DNA of 64,000 bases from Candidatus Poribacteria bacterium (lineage in GTDB: Bacteria; Poribacteria; WGA-4E; PCPOR2b), in NCBI GenBank assembly GCA_028819845.1, contig JAPPKS010000034.1:225582-289581 (forward strand). Reading direction: 5' to 3'. A program made the position numbers and the translations under genes. Positions 1 through 7,937 of the stretch are shown piece after piece. Under the pieces are notes generated by a model. It saw only the letters and a list, made by a program, of their open reading frames with translations. It was not told the origin of the DNA and did no database searches. The stretch's first letter is position 1. The number at the start of each line of letters is the position of its first letter.

Positions 1-1
1 A

Positions 2-820
2 GATTCAGGCAACAACCGCATTCAGGTAGTTGGCACAGATGGGAATTTCATTGCGGAATACGGCAGGCACGGCTGGCGAACCGGTGAATTTGATACACCT
101 ACGGATGTGGCTATTAACTTTCAGCGGACCGAACTGCTCTATGTTGCGGATACCGGTAATAGCCGCGTCCAGTATTGCAACTTAGTGGATCGAATTTTCC
201 GTATCGTTGTTGGAAGCCGCTTGGATTATGACCTACGGGAGGGTGAGGAAAATCGAGCAATCGAATTAGATCTGCCTGAAGGGGTTGGCATCGGACGAAA
301 CGGAGAAGTTTATACAACCGACACTGGAAATCACCGTTTTATCCAGTTCGACACAGACGGATTGCCCGCTATGATACGCGGTGAGTTTGGCAGGGCAATG
401 GAACAATTCCGTGACCCTATCGATCTGGTTGTTGATACTCGCGGAAATGTATACATTGTGGATTCGGGCAATAATCGCATCAAAAAATATGACTTCAGCG
501 GCAACCTTGTCCAGATGTGGGGAATTGAAGGCGATGCACTCGGCCAATTTCGAGAGCCGAGCCATATTGCACTTGACCGCTGGAACTACCTTTATGTGAC
601 TGACGGCGGAAATCGGCGGGTACAGATTTTCAAAGGAGATGGTCAACCCGTAATGGCGTTTACCAGCGATGAGCTTGTCGAACCCACGGGAATTGCAATC
701 TCGCGGGACAGCCGCATTTTTGTCAGCGATATTGGGACAAACTCCATCCAAGTGTTTCAGGTTGTTTACCGCCCTTTAGAAACCGCTGACAATGATGAGG
801 CAGCGCCACTGGAGAAATAG
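2..820 (+). CDS. NHL-repeat beta-propeller protein (5' truncated by window edge)
   Basis: The frame is open from base 2, so the N-terminus lies outside the window. The visible 272 residues contain about six NHL-type units, each marked by a D-x-G-N-x-R or related turn after a hydrophobic strand: DSGNNRIQV at the left edge, then VADTGNSRVQ, TTDTGNHRFIQ, VDSGNNRIKKY, VTDGGNRRVQ and a degenerate VSDIGTNSIQV. NHL units form six-bladed propellers, usually used for protein or carbohydrate binding. The C-terminal tail is acidic. The stop lies 37 nt before the next gene on the same strand, so the two are probably co-transcribed; an extracytoplasmic scaffold for the following outer-membrane protein is a guess. 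No catalytic residues were recognised. Confidence 0.85.
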   Translation, partial: DSGNNRIQVVGTDGNFIAEYGRHGWRTGEFDTPTDVAINFQRTELLYVADTGNSRVQYCNLVDRIFRIVVGSRLDYDLREGEENRAIELDLPEGVGIGRNGEVYTTDTGNHRFIQFDTDGLPAMIRGEFGRAMEQFRDPIDLVVDTRGNVYIVDSGNNRIKKYDFSGNLVQMWGIEGDALGQFREPSHIALDRWNYLYVTDGGNRRVQIFKGDGQPVMAFTSDELVEPTGIAISRDSRIFVSDIGTNSIQVFQVVYRPLETADNDEAAPLEK

Positions 821-857
821 TGAGGCGGAAAACCGGCTGGCTTAATAGGTTTACAAT

Positions 858-3800
858 TTGGAGAAAGGGAAACGAGATGTGGCGGCGTACAATCAGTTTT
901 TTATAACCACTCAATCAGATACTCCAATCCCTTTTCTACCGTCTCGAGCCACACAATTTTGCGCATATTTTCTCCGAAACCTTCTGCCGTTGATGTGCGT
1001 GCTACTATCAAGTTATTTCAGCGCTACGGCTTCTGGCGCGGAAGAGGCAAACCCTACCAAACCCTTAACCGGCGACCTCCAACTTCCGACCATTTCGCTT
1101 CTGCAAAAGTCGGAGACGGCGAGGTTTAAAGACCTGTCCAATCCCTTTTCCTTAAAGCATCTCCCTATCGTCCGGGATAGCGAAACAGTTACCGTCAATG
1201 GCGAAAATATCACGAAAGACGAGGACTACCGAATTGATTATCACGCTGGAACTGTCGCCCTTCTGAACGACTACCCGCCGGATGTTATTGTCAACATCAC
1301 ATACCACGCGCTGCCCTTTGAAATCAAAAAACGGTACAAACGCAATCTGTTTCGACAAAAACAACCGTTAACCGAGCAACCGCCCGCAGAAAGCGAATTT
1401 GGGCTTCAGCCCGATTTCACACGGCGACCGTCCACAGAATCCGCACAACCTCCCCTGCAAGTCACGGGAACGCAGACGTTTGGGGTTTCAGTCGGGAGCG
1501 GACGAGCGTTGTCTCAAAACCAAGAATTGCGGATTAGCGTTGACGGCAAAGTCTCGGAAAACGTGAGCGTCATCGCGTTGCTTTCGGATCAAGACCTACC
1601 AATCCAGCCGGAGGGCACGACAGAGGACATCCAAGACATCGACCAGAAACTGATTCGGATTACAAGCCCGAATGTGACAGCGACCTTGGGCGATTTTGAG
1701 GGATCGCTCGGGAATTCCGAGTTCATTTTCTTTCCAAGGGCGTTAGAAGGCGTCCAGGTCGAAGGAAACTTCAAGTGGGGGTCATTCCATATTATTCCAA
1801 GCAGCATCCCTAAAGGGGAATCCGCGAGCAAGACCGTCCGGGCGGATGAAGGGCGCAGCGAATATCGAATTGACGTGGATGGCGAATTTGTCATTGTGAA
1901 AGCGGGGACGGAAATTGTTTGGCTTAACGGCGAACGGATGCGGCGCGGTGAAAACCATGACTATATTATACGCGATTACGGCGACCCCATCATCGAATTC
2001 ACGAGCAAGCATCTGATTACCAGCAACGACAGCATCCGCATTGATTTTGAATTTATCCCGGAAGACCTTGCTTATCAGCGGAATCTACAGGGCGCGAGCG
2101 GGTTATTCAATCTGCTGCCGGACGGGCGGGCAGCAGTTGGCCTCGCATACGCCGTTGAATCGGATCTGAATGACCCTGAAAACGCGTTCATAATCCTCAA
2201 CGAACAAGATATTGCGGATTTGAAAAAAAATGAGCTGGACTCCGATGGTAACTCGCTTACGGCGCCGCAGCGGCACACGGTGTGGGGTATTGAGGGGCGC
2301 CTCAACCCGACAGATTGGACATCGGTAGAGGGACAGATGGCTTTTAGCGCACTTGATGAGAACACATTTTCCAATCGAGATGCGAAGGTACTTAGTCGGG
2401 CGTGGAAATTTTTGGCAAATTCGTCGAGCAACAAACTGCAACTGGATTTAGATGTCCGATCGCTTGATGCCGCGTTTGTGCCGGTCGGCGCATCGAGCAC
2501 AAACCGTACACGCTTCCGCTACGAGGAGCAGTATTCTGAAGAAAGATTTGATGATTTGTATTTGCTCAGCGCATCTGGCGGCGCGCAATCGCCTGATGAA
2601 AGATCACTAGATTTCGATCTCCAGTTTAGACCGTTTGGTTGGTTGAATCTTGATTCAGGAATAGGACGAACGGAGGAGCATTTTAAGATTCAACCTGCGA
2701 TTGACGGCTTGAACGATGGCGGAGTTTCTACTGCACTCGACCCTGGCGAGCGCGAGGGGAATGCGTCCGACGGCATAACTATCCGCAACAATTTCAACGG
2801 CGGATTTGAATTCAAACCGCAGGGCGGTTTAGTGAAACGTCCAATCCTTCCCCGCGTGAGAAGCGATTACCGAAGCAGCACGTCAAAGGTCAGAGGACAA
2901 GACCAATTTCGCAAGGACCGGACGATGTGGAGTATCTTCCAGCGGATTCGCCCATTTAATTTGAATGCCTCTATCGAACAGTTGGAGTCAACCGATCTGA
3001 ATACAACTGACGCGCAGAACCTGAACCGGAAGCGAGACATCGCCACCGGCCGGATTAATCTTGCGGACTTCCAGTGGGCATCCATCAATACGGAATACTC
3101 CATTGAGGAAGCATTTGACAAAGAACCGCTGATTGTGGTTGATGAGGAGACACTCGCCTTTTCGGACTGGAAGCAGATGACGAGCGCGAAAACGTGGACG
3201 ATTGGATTCTTCTCGCGGCCGCGAAAATGGACAAACTTTGCGGCGAATCTCTCTCGGCGTTTGTATGAGTCACAGCGAGCGGAAGGCGCTGATTCAACGA
3301 CGCAATTGGCGGATATTAACCTGCGCCTGACACCATTCAACCGCGCGTTGGACGGCGAGATGGTCTATGAACTCGATAAGACGCTCGCGACAGAGCGGCG
3401 GGAAATATACACAAATATTCATCCGCTGACGGGCAGAGAAATCCCGCCGGGAGAGGGGCATTACGTGAAAATTGATGAACTGCATTACCGGGAGGATTTC
3501 GAGGAGGGGAATTATATCAGATTTATCCAGAACGTTGATGACAAGCCTGTTTCTGCGATTGATGTAAAGTTTCGAGTTCGCGTTCAGCCGCGCCGGATGT
3601 TTGCGCGCCGGCGCCGATCGCGCGACTCCGCTACTAGTATCCTTGATACATTTCGGAACGCAAGCGGGGAGACGTTATCGAAGCAGCCTGCTGAGCCGCA
3701 AATCGGGGGCGGCTCTCCGATTAACCCGATTCTACCCGATACCTTACCTAACCCGCCAACAACGATGCGCGATCGGTTTGAATGGCTAGCGAATGCTATC

Positions 3801-4571
3801 CGCGGGGAGTTTCAGGTGCGCATTGCGGAAGAACAGGAAATTTCCGACCCGTCTTCACTCCTCCTATTGCGAAACCTACAGAATGAACAGACCATCTTTG
3901 GGCGGAGGGTTCAGCGGTACCGGCTTGACTTCGCTCCATCACCGGCGTTGAATTTAGATGTTGGGTTTAACACAAACCAGCTCCTCAACAAACGAATCAA
4001 CAACCGCGAACGCCGACGCCGCGGGAGAGATTGGGACATTCACATGACGATTAATCCAACGGCGAAGTTCTCATTGCGTGCGAGGTGGGAGGTTCGGCGC
4101 GAGCGAGATGAATTCACCCAATTGAATTTGGAAGGCGAAGCGGCGGAGCAAATCTCCGATCTCATGCAATATGAACGGCTTAATTCAATGGAACTCCGTT
4201 ACGAACTCAGCCGTACGGTGCGGTTTGGCGTGGTTGGCAGTCACGGAATTACTTCGGATTTGGAGCACCTTGATAACGAACCGGAGGCTCAGACACGAAC
4301 ACTCTCAATCGAAAATCAGATAGTCTACTCCTTTATCCGCAAGGGCCGGATCGATTTCAAATACCGAATCGGGCACGGCACCAGCGAAGGCGGTATCCCT
4401 TTCGCGCGATACAACTTCTACGAGGGTGTCAGCCACGAAATCAGAGCCACCGCGAGTTACAAGGTTCACAAGGTGACAGACCTATTGTTAAGATTCAATT
4501 ACCGGTTGCTCTCGACAAAACAGCGGAAGCCTGAACACCGCATGAATATGGAGGTTGTCGCGGAGTTGTAA
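858..4571 (+). CDS. large outer-membrane beta-barrel protein, SprA-like
   Basis: A 1237-residue exported protein. A hydrophobic segment at about residues 38-58 ends in small residues before GAEE, consistent with a signal peptide. Two segments (about 105-165 and 345-400) carry the pattern V/L-N-G-E...DY-x-I-x-DY..G.I..., followed by a strand ending in a D-x-I-x-I-x-[YF] motif; this resembles repeats of SprA-family outer-membrane proteins. The remainder is rich in alternating-polarity strands and Arg/Asp/Asn, as in a large barrel. It is about half the length of Bacteroidetes SprA, so orthology is not claimed. The start is uncertain: TTG at 858 gives the longest frame and GTG at 879 is an alternative. 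An ATG at 877 with a purine-rich upstream region opens a different frame that stops after nine codons, so a frameshift near the start is possible. Confidence 0.6.
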   Translation: MEKGKRDVAAYNQFFITTQSDTPIPFLPSRATQFCAYFLRNLLPLMCVLLSSYFSATASGAEEANPTKPLTGDLQLPTISLLQKSETARFKDLSNPFSLKHLPIVRDSETVTVNGENITKDEDYRIDYHAGTVALLNDYPPDVIVNITYHALPFEIKKRYKRNLFRQKQPLTEQPPAESEFGLQPDFTRRPSTESAQPPLQVTGTQTFGVSVGSGRALSQNQELRISVDGKVSENVSVIALLSDQDLPIQPEGTTEDIQDIDQKLIRITSPNVTATLGDFEGSLGNSEFIFFPRALEGVQVEGNFKWGSFHIIPSSIPKGESASKTVRADEGRSEYRIDVDGEFVIVKAGTEIVWLNGERMRRGENHDYIIRDYGDPIIEFTSKHLITSNDSIRIDFEFIPEDLAYQRNLQGASGLFNLLPDGRAAVGLAYAVESDLNDPENAFIILNEQDIADLKKNELDSDGNSLTAPQRHTVWGIEGRLNPTDWTSVEGQMAFSALDENTFSNRDAKVLSRAWKFLANSSSNKLQLDLDVRSLDAAFVPVGASSTNRTRFRYEEQYSEERFDDLYLLSASGGAQSPDERSLDFDLQFRPFGWLNLDSGIGRTEEHFKIQPAIDGLNDGGVSTALDPGEREGNASDGITIRNNFNGGFEFKPQGGLVKRPILPRVRSDYRSSTSKVRGQDQFRKDRTMWSIFQRIRPFNLNASIEQLESTDLNTTDAQNLNRKRDIATGRINLADFQWASINTEYSIEEAFDKEPLIVVDEETLAFSDWKQMTSAKTWTIGFFSRPRKWTNFAANLSRRLYESQRAEGADSTTQLADINLRLTPFNRALDGEMVYELDKTLATERREIYTNIHPLTGREIPPGEGHYVKIDELHYREDFEEGNYIRFIQNVDDKPVSAIDVKFRVRVQPRRMFARRRRSRDSATSILDTFRNASGETLSKQPAEPQIGGGSPINPILPDTLPNPPTTMRDRFEWLANAIRGEFQVRIAEEQEISDPSSLLLLRNLQNEQTIFGRRVQRYRLDFAPSPALNLDVGFNTNQLLNKRINNRERRRRGRDWDIHMTINPTAKFSLRARWEVRRERDEFTQLNLEGEAAEQISDLMQYERLNSMELRYELSRTVRFGVVGSHGITSDLEHLDNEPEAQTRTLSIENQIVYSFIRKGRIDFKYRIGHGTSEGGIPFARYNFYEGVSHEIRATASYKVHKVTDLLLRFNYRLLSTKQRKPEHRMNMEVVAEL

Positions 4572-4684
4572 GGCAGAAGGAGAACAGGACGGACGGGATT
4601 GGTTAGGCAACCGAACCCGCCGCAGTGCATTAATAGTCACGGCCTTACTATAGCTGGATTCAGGCGGCTAGTTGAATAACTCCG

Positions 4685-6928
4685 TTAGAACTCGGTGGTA
4701 ACCCCTAAGTACGGCAGAATGGGGAATTGGTAGATTTCGTCCTTTTCGGAGTAATCCTCGCTGTAGTTGAAGTCAAGCAGGTTCTTGCGATTATAGACGT
4801 TCAGGAGTTCGATAAAGAAGCCAATCTCCCAGCTATCAAACCGAAATGCTTTGCTGAACTTCACATCCAATCGGTGATACGGCGGAAATCGCGCCGAATT
4901 TATCTCTGCGTAGAGCGGGAAATAGATAGGCTCTCCGTTGCGCGGATCAGTGCCAAGATTCGCGTCGAGAATTGGTGTGTAAGGGTTTCCGGTTCGATAT
5001 TGCCATTTTGCCCCAACCTCCCACGTGGACGCAGGCCTGTACGTCGCCGCAAACGTAGCAACGTGCGTTTGGTCAAACGAATAGTAGCGATAGGGTTCAT
5101 CAGGGCGGTCGCGCCGTTTGGAAAGTCCATAGGCGTACGAGCCCCATCCCAAAAATCGATCTCCTGCGCGATGCCGGAGGAACACCTCAGTGCCTTGCGC
5201 ATACCCAACACCTTGGTTAAGATACCTCGCATCAACGTCGACTGTCGCAAGGTCAGCAAGGTTTTTGTAATAACCGGCGATTTTGAACTCAGTTGCCGGC
5301 GAAACTTGGCGTGAGAATTCCAATACATAGTGGCTGGCTTGGCTTGTGCTGAGGTTGGGGTTCCCAACGCTCCGGGTCAGTCTCGGCGGGCCTGGCACCT
5401 GATTGTAGTTGCCGTAAGCGAATTGGAGCTGCGATCCGTCCGATATGCCTAGCAGGAGGCTTCCCCGCGGTTGGAGGGACAGTTCGTCTATGCCGCTTAG
5501 GTAGTCGGTACGCAGACCGAACACGACTGTCAAAAACGGCAGCACGCTATAGCGGTCTTGCAGATAGATTTCCATACGGCGTCTCGCGACCGATTCGTCG
5601 AACGTTGTTTTCTCAACAAACCGAAAGTCGTAATCAACTTCACCTTCGTCGGGCGGGCGGGCGAACGTGCCGATGGCTTTACCGGGCTCAATGCCGAGTA
5701 TCACGCCGGATTCGAGTTGATGCTTTGGTGTTAACGTGTAGGTGAGGTCTTCGCGGAGGTTGTATTGCGGGGCATCGATTTTGAGGGATAATCCAGCACC
5801 GATGTTGATATCGAATTCGAAATAGGAACGGGTCAATGATAGGAAAGAGGAGAGCCGATCGGTAAGGCGGGAACGCAGATGAACACCTGCGCCCTCGAAC
5901 CCGCTACCGAAGTTGAGATTGCCTTTAAAGTCCTCATCGACATCTTCACCATCGAGTTTGAGCGCAAAGCTGTCGCCTGAAGCAAACACGTTCGCGGAGA
6001 GTTGGTGTTTATCAGAGAGGTCATAACCGGCCTTTACCTGATAATCCCAGAACCGCGGGAAGCTGGTGATTTGTCCAGTGTCAAACGACACCGAACTCAA
6101 GAAAAAATCGATGTAGCTCCGCCGTCCGGCAAGATACCAGAACCCCTGATCTCCAAGTTTCCCCTCCACCAGCCCTTCGGAATAGAGCAGGTTGACGTTG
6201 AACTTTGACCGAAACCCATCCGTGTTTTCGTCCCGCGAAAAGATGTCAATTACCGCCTGGGAATCGACGCCGAACTCGGCGCCGTAACCGCCGGCGTAAA
6301 CGTCGATTCGCTCAATAATTTCGGAACTGAGTGAGGAGACAATCCCGCCGAAATGATAGGGATAACCGATTGGTACACGGTCGAAGTAGTAGAGGTTGTC
6401 CTCGTCGGATCCGCCGCGAATATAAAGGGCGCCGCTGAAGTCGTTTGCGACACCGACACTGGGCAGGGCTTGCAGCGCTCGCAGGGAATCGCCAATGGCA
6501 CCGGGGACGCGCTGAATCTCGGAACCGCCCAGAGTCTCTCTACCGACGGTCGACGCCGGACGATCGGTCGTCACCTCAACCTCATCAAGCAGAACTGTCT
6601 CCGGCTCAAGATATATCTCAAGTTGGGTGGTTTCATCAAGTTTGACCGTGACGGCTACGCCGGCGGCGGGAAGAAAACCGGATGCGGTTGCGGCGAGTGT
6701 GTAGTCTCCGGCGGGTAGGTTACGGAATCGAAATTCGCCGGTTGGACCGGACGTTGTGCGGGCGCCGGTTTCGACGATGCGAACTCGCGCTGATGGAACG
6801 GGCTGATTAATGCCTTCTTGATAGATTGTGCCGAAAATTTCCCCGGCAGGGGTTACGGTTTCCTGTCCAAATGCAATGTAGGATTGGATGGATAAGATGA
6901 AAAGGAGGTATATGAAAAATTGCTTCAT
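4685..6928 (-). CDS. TonB-dependent receptor with N-terminal CarboxypepD_reg-like domain
   Basis: A 747-residue outer-membrane transporter. Residues 1-21 form a signal peptide ending at FGQ. Residues ~27-110 match the CarboxypepD_reg-like beta-sandwich (GEIFGTIYQEG...PVPSARVRI...T..GEFRFRNLPAGDYTL). The plug domain follows (~130-230; LRALQALPSVGVAND, YIRGGSDEDNLYYFDRVPI, VYAGGYGAEFG), then a beta-barrel ending in aromatic Phe, as usual for outer-membrane proteins. The family imports scarce ligands such as siderophores, cobalamin or glycans using TonB energy; the ligand cannot be read here. The gene is convergent with the SprA-like gene and has no recognisable SusD or DUF4249 partner next to it, unlike the second receptor in this window. 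Confidence 0.93.
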   Translation of the reverse strand: MKQFFIYLLFILSIQSYIAFGQETVTPAGEIFGTIYQEGINQPVPSARVRIVETGARTTSGPTGEFRFRNLPAGDYTLAATASGFLPAAGVAVTVKLDETTQLEIYLEPETVLLDEVEVTTDRPASTVGRETLGGSEIQRVPGAIGDSLRALQALPSVGVANDFSGALYIRGGSDEDNLYYFDRVPIGYPYHFGGIVSSLSSEIIERIDVYAGGYGAEFGVDSQAVIDIFSRDENTDGFRSKFNVNLLYSEGLVEGKLGDQGFWYLAGRRSYIDFFLSSVSFDTGQITSFPRFWDYQVKAGYDLSDKHQLSANVFASGDSFALKLDGEDVDEDFKGNLNFGSGFEGAGVHLRSRLTDRLSSFLSLTRSYFEFDINIGAGLSLKIDAPQYNLREDLTYTLTPKHQLESGVILGIEPGKAIGTFARPPDEGEVDYDFRFVEKTTFDESVARRRMEIYLQDRYSVLPFLTVVFGLRTDYLSGIDELSLQPRGSLLLGISDGSQLQFAYGNYNQVPGPPRLTRSVGNPNLSTSQASHYVLEFSRQVSPATEFKIAGYYKNLADLATVDVDARYLNQGVGYAQGTEVFLRHRAGDRFLGWGSYAYGLSKRRDRPDEPYRYYSFDQTHVATFAATYRPASTWEVGAKWQYRTGNPYTPILDANLGTDPRNGEPIYFPLYAEINSARFPPYHRLDVKFSKAFRFDSWEIGFFIELLNVYNRKNLLDFNYSEDYSEKDEIYQFPILPYLGVTTEF

Positions 6929-7014
6929 TCAGTGTATTATGCCTTTATTCTTTTGAGTCCATTCTTATGACGAAAAATCTCAATCTGAGTTTACACCACG
7001 GTGAGAAAAATCTA

Positions 7015-7044
7015 GAAACCGAGTTTTCCAAAATACTCGGTTTC
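7015..7044. repeat. REP-like palindrome in the 6929-7244 intergenic stretch
   Basis: GAAACCGAGT (7015-7024) and ACTCGGTTTC (7035-7044) form a perfect 10-bp stem. The same stem heads every unit of the ~409-bp repeats at 22-25 kb, so this is a solo copy of a dispersed element. It could act as a terminator for the divergent or convergent neighbours. Nothing else was recognised in 6929-7244. Confidence 0.7.
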
Positions 7045-7244
7045 TTTGGTATGATACGCTTCCATTGAGATGCGGGAAATGGTGAGTTTTGCAAGGGGGA
7101 TGGGTTTTCGGTGAAAGCGAAAATACGCGTAAAATTATCTTGTTGCCTCATACAGAATTTCACAGTTTTCACAGTAAACCGAGGAATGACGCAATTTCGA
7201 TACGGACAAAAAAAGCGTGAGAACTCAGGCTATGACTGAACTCT

Positions 7245-7487
7245 TTGCAGGTTGTGCCGGAGGGAACGCGAAACCTTACTGTGAAAATTTGTACTTTGCG
7301 AGATATAGGGGAAAATTTTCGCATTTTGGAGGTACGCCAGCTAACCCAAGTAGAGGCAGCTAAGTTGCTTGGTGTAAAACAGTCCGAAATTGCCCGCCTT
7401 AAAACCACCAAACTATCTTACTATAGCGTTGAGCGGCTCATGCGGTTTCTGAAACGCTTGAACTGTGAGGTGAGCATACGGATATAG
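7245..7487 (+). CDS. XRE-family helix-turn-helix protein, HigA-like, orphan
   Basis: An 80-residue protein whose second half is a clear HTH: LTQVEAAKLLGVKQSEIARLK, followed by YYSVERLMRFLKRLNCEVSIRI, the typical HTH_37/HigA-like antitoxin C-terminus. These proteins repress their own toxin-antitoxin operon and neutralise a HigB/RelE-type RNase. No toxin ORF is found on either side, and the protein lacks the usual N-terminal ~15-20 residues, so it may be a leftover antitoxin or a solitary regulator. The start is TTG at 7245; the true start could be an internal GTG. It is convergent with the restriction locus. Confidence 0.65.
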   Translation: MQVVPEGTRNLTVKICTLRDIGENFRILEVRQLTQVEAAKLLGVKQSEIARLKTTKLSYYSVERLMRFLKRLNCEVSIRI

Positions 7488-7580
7488 TCACAAGAATATG
7501 CTAAAATATTGACATATTGATAAATTCATGGTCGAAATTGGTTGTCGGATATAGCATATGTGATTTGTGCCGAACCCCCT

Positions 7581-7937
7581 CTAGCTCCCCCTTGGTAAGG
7601 GGGAGGGCTTGCTGGGGGAGTCGGGCAAGGTCTGTAGGGCGTGTTGACGGTCTTGCCAGTCGGGGAGGTAGGCGGACATGTAACTCTTGAACAGCACACC
7701 GTGGTTCGGGGCGAGGAGGTGCACAAGCTCGTGGACAATCACATACTCGCCCAACGCCTTCGGCAGATTGAGGAGGTCGGTGTTGAGCGTCAACCGCCCA
7801 TTCCACGATATCGAAGCCCACTTTCGCCGCATGTCCCGCAAATGAATTTCCCGAACCTGCACACCGATGCGGTCCGCCCACTGCCGCACAGCGTTCTTCA
7901 TGTCTTCCGAATCGTTCCAGATACTCTCTTCCTTCAT
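7581..7937 (-). CDS. YgjP/DUF45-type zinc metallopeptidase downstream of hsdR
   Basis: A 118-residue protein with the zinc-peptidase motif HELVHLLAPNHG (HExxH at about residues 69-73), preceded by a strand pattern typical of the YgjP (SprT-like, DUF45/M48) family. It starts with a 4-nt ATGA overlap with the hsdR stop codon, so it is translationally coupled to hsdR. YgjP-like peptidases are known companions of type I restriction loci, where their role is unclear. The family usually continues for some residues after the second zinc ligand. Here the C-terminus (PSKPSPLPRGS) is encoded by a palindromic repeat that supplies the last codons, so the native end may have been replaced. Confidence 0.85.
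   Translation of the reverse strand: MKEESIWNDSEDMKNAVRQWADRIGVQVREIHLRDMRRKWASISWNGRLTLNTDLLNLPKALGEYVIVHELVHLLAPNHGVLFKSYMSAYLPDWQDRQHALQTLPDSPSKPSPLPRGS
7585..7605. repeat. small palindromic repeat supplying the 3' end of the metallopeptidase gene
   Basis: A 9-bp perfect stem (CTCCCCCTT / AAGGGGGAG) with loop GGT. It overlaps the last codons of the peptidase ORF. A related G/C-run palindrome lies in frame inside hsdR (10225-10242). When translated, such elements give P/L-rich LPRG or LIRG strings, as in both places here. Confidence 0.75.

Noticed and set aside
5833..6718. Several ORFs antisense or shifted within the first TonB receptor gene
   Set aside because: Shadows of the receptor frame with no independent evidence.
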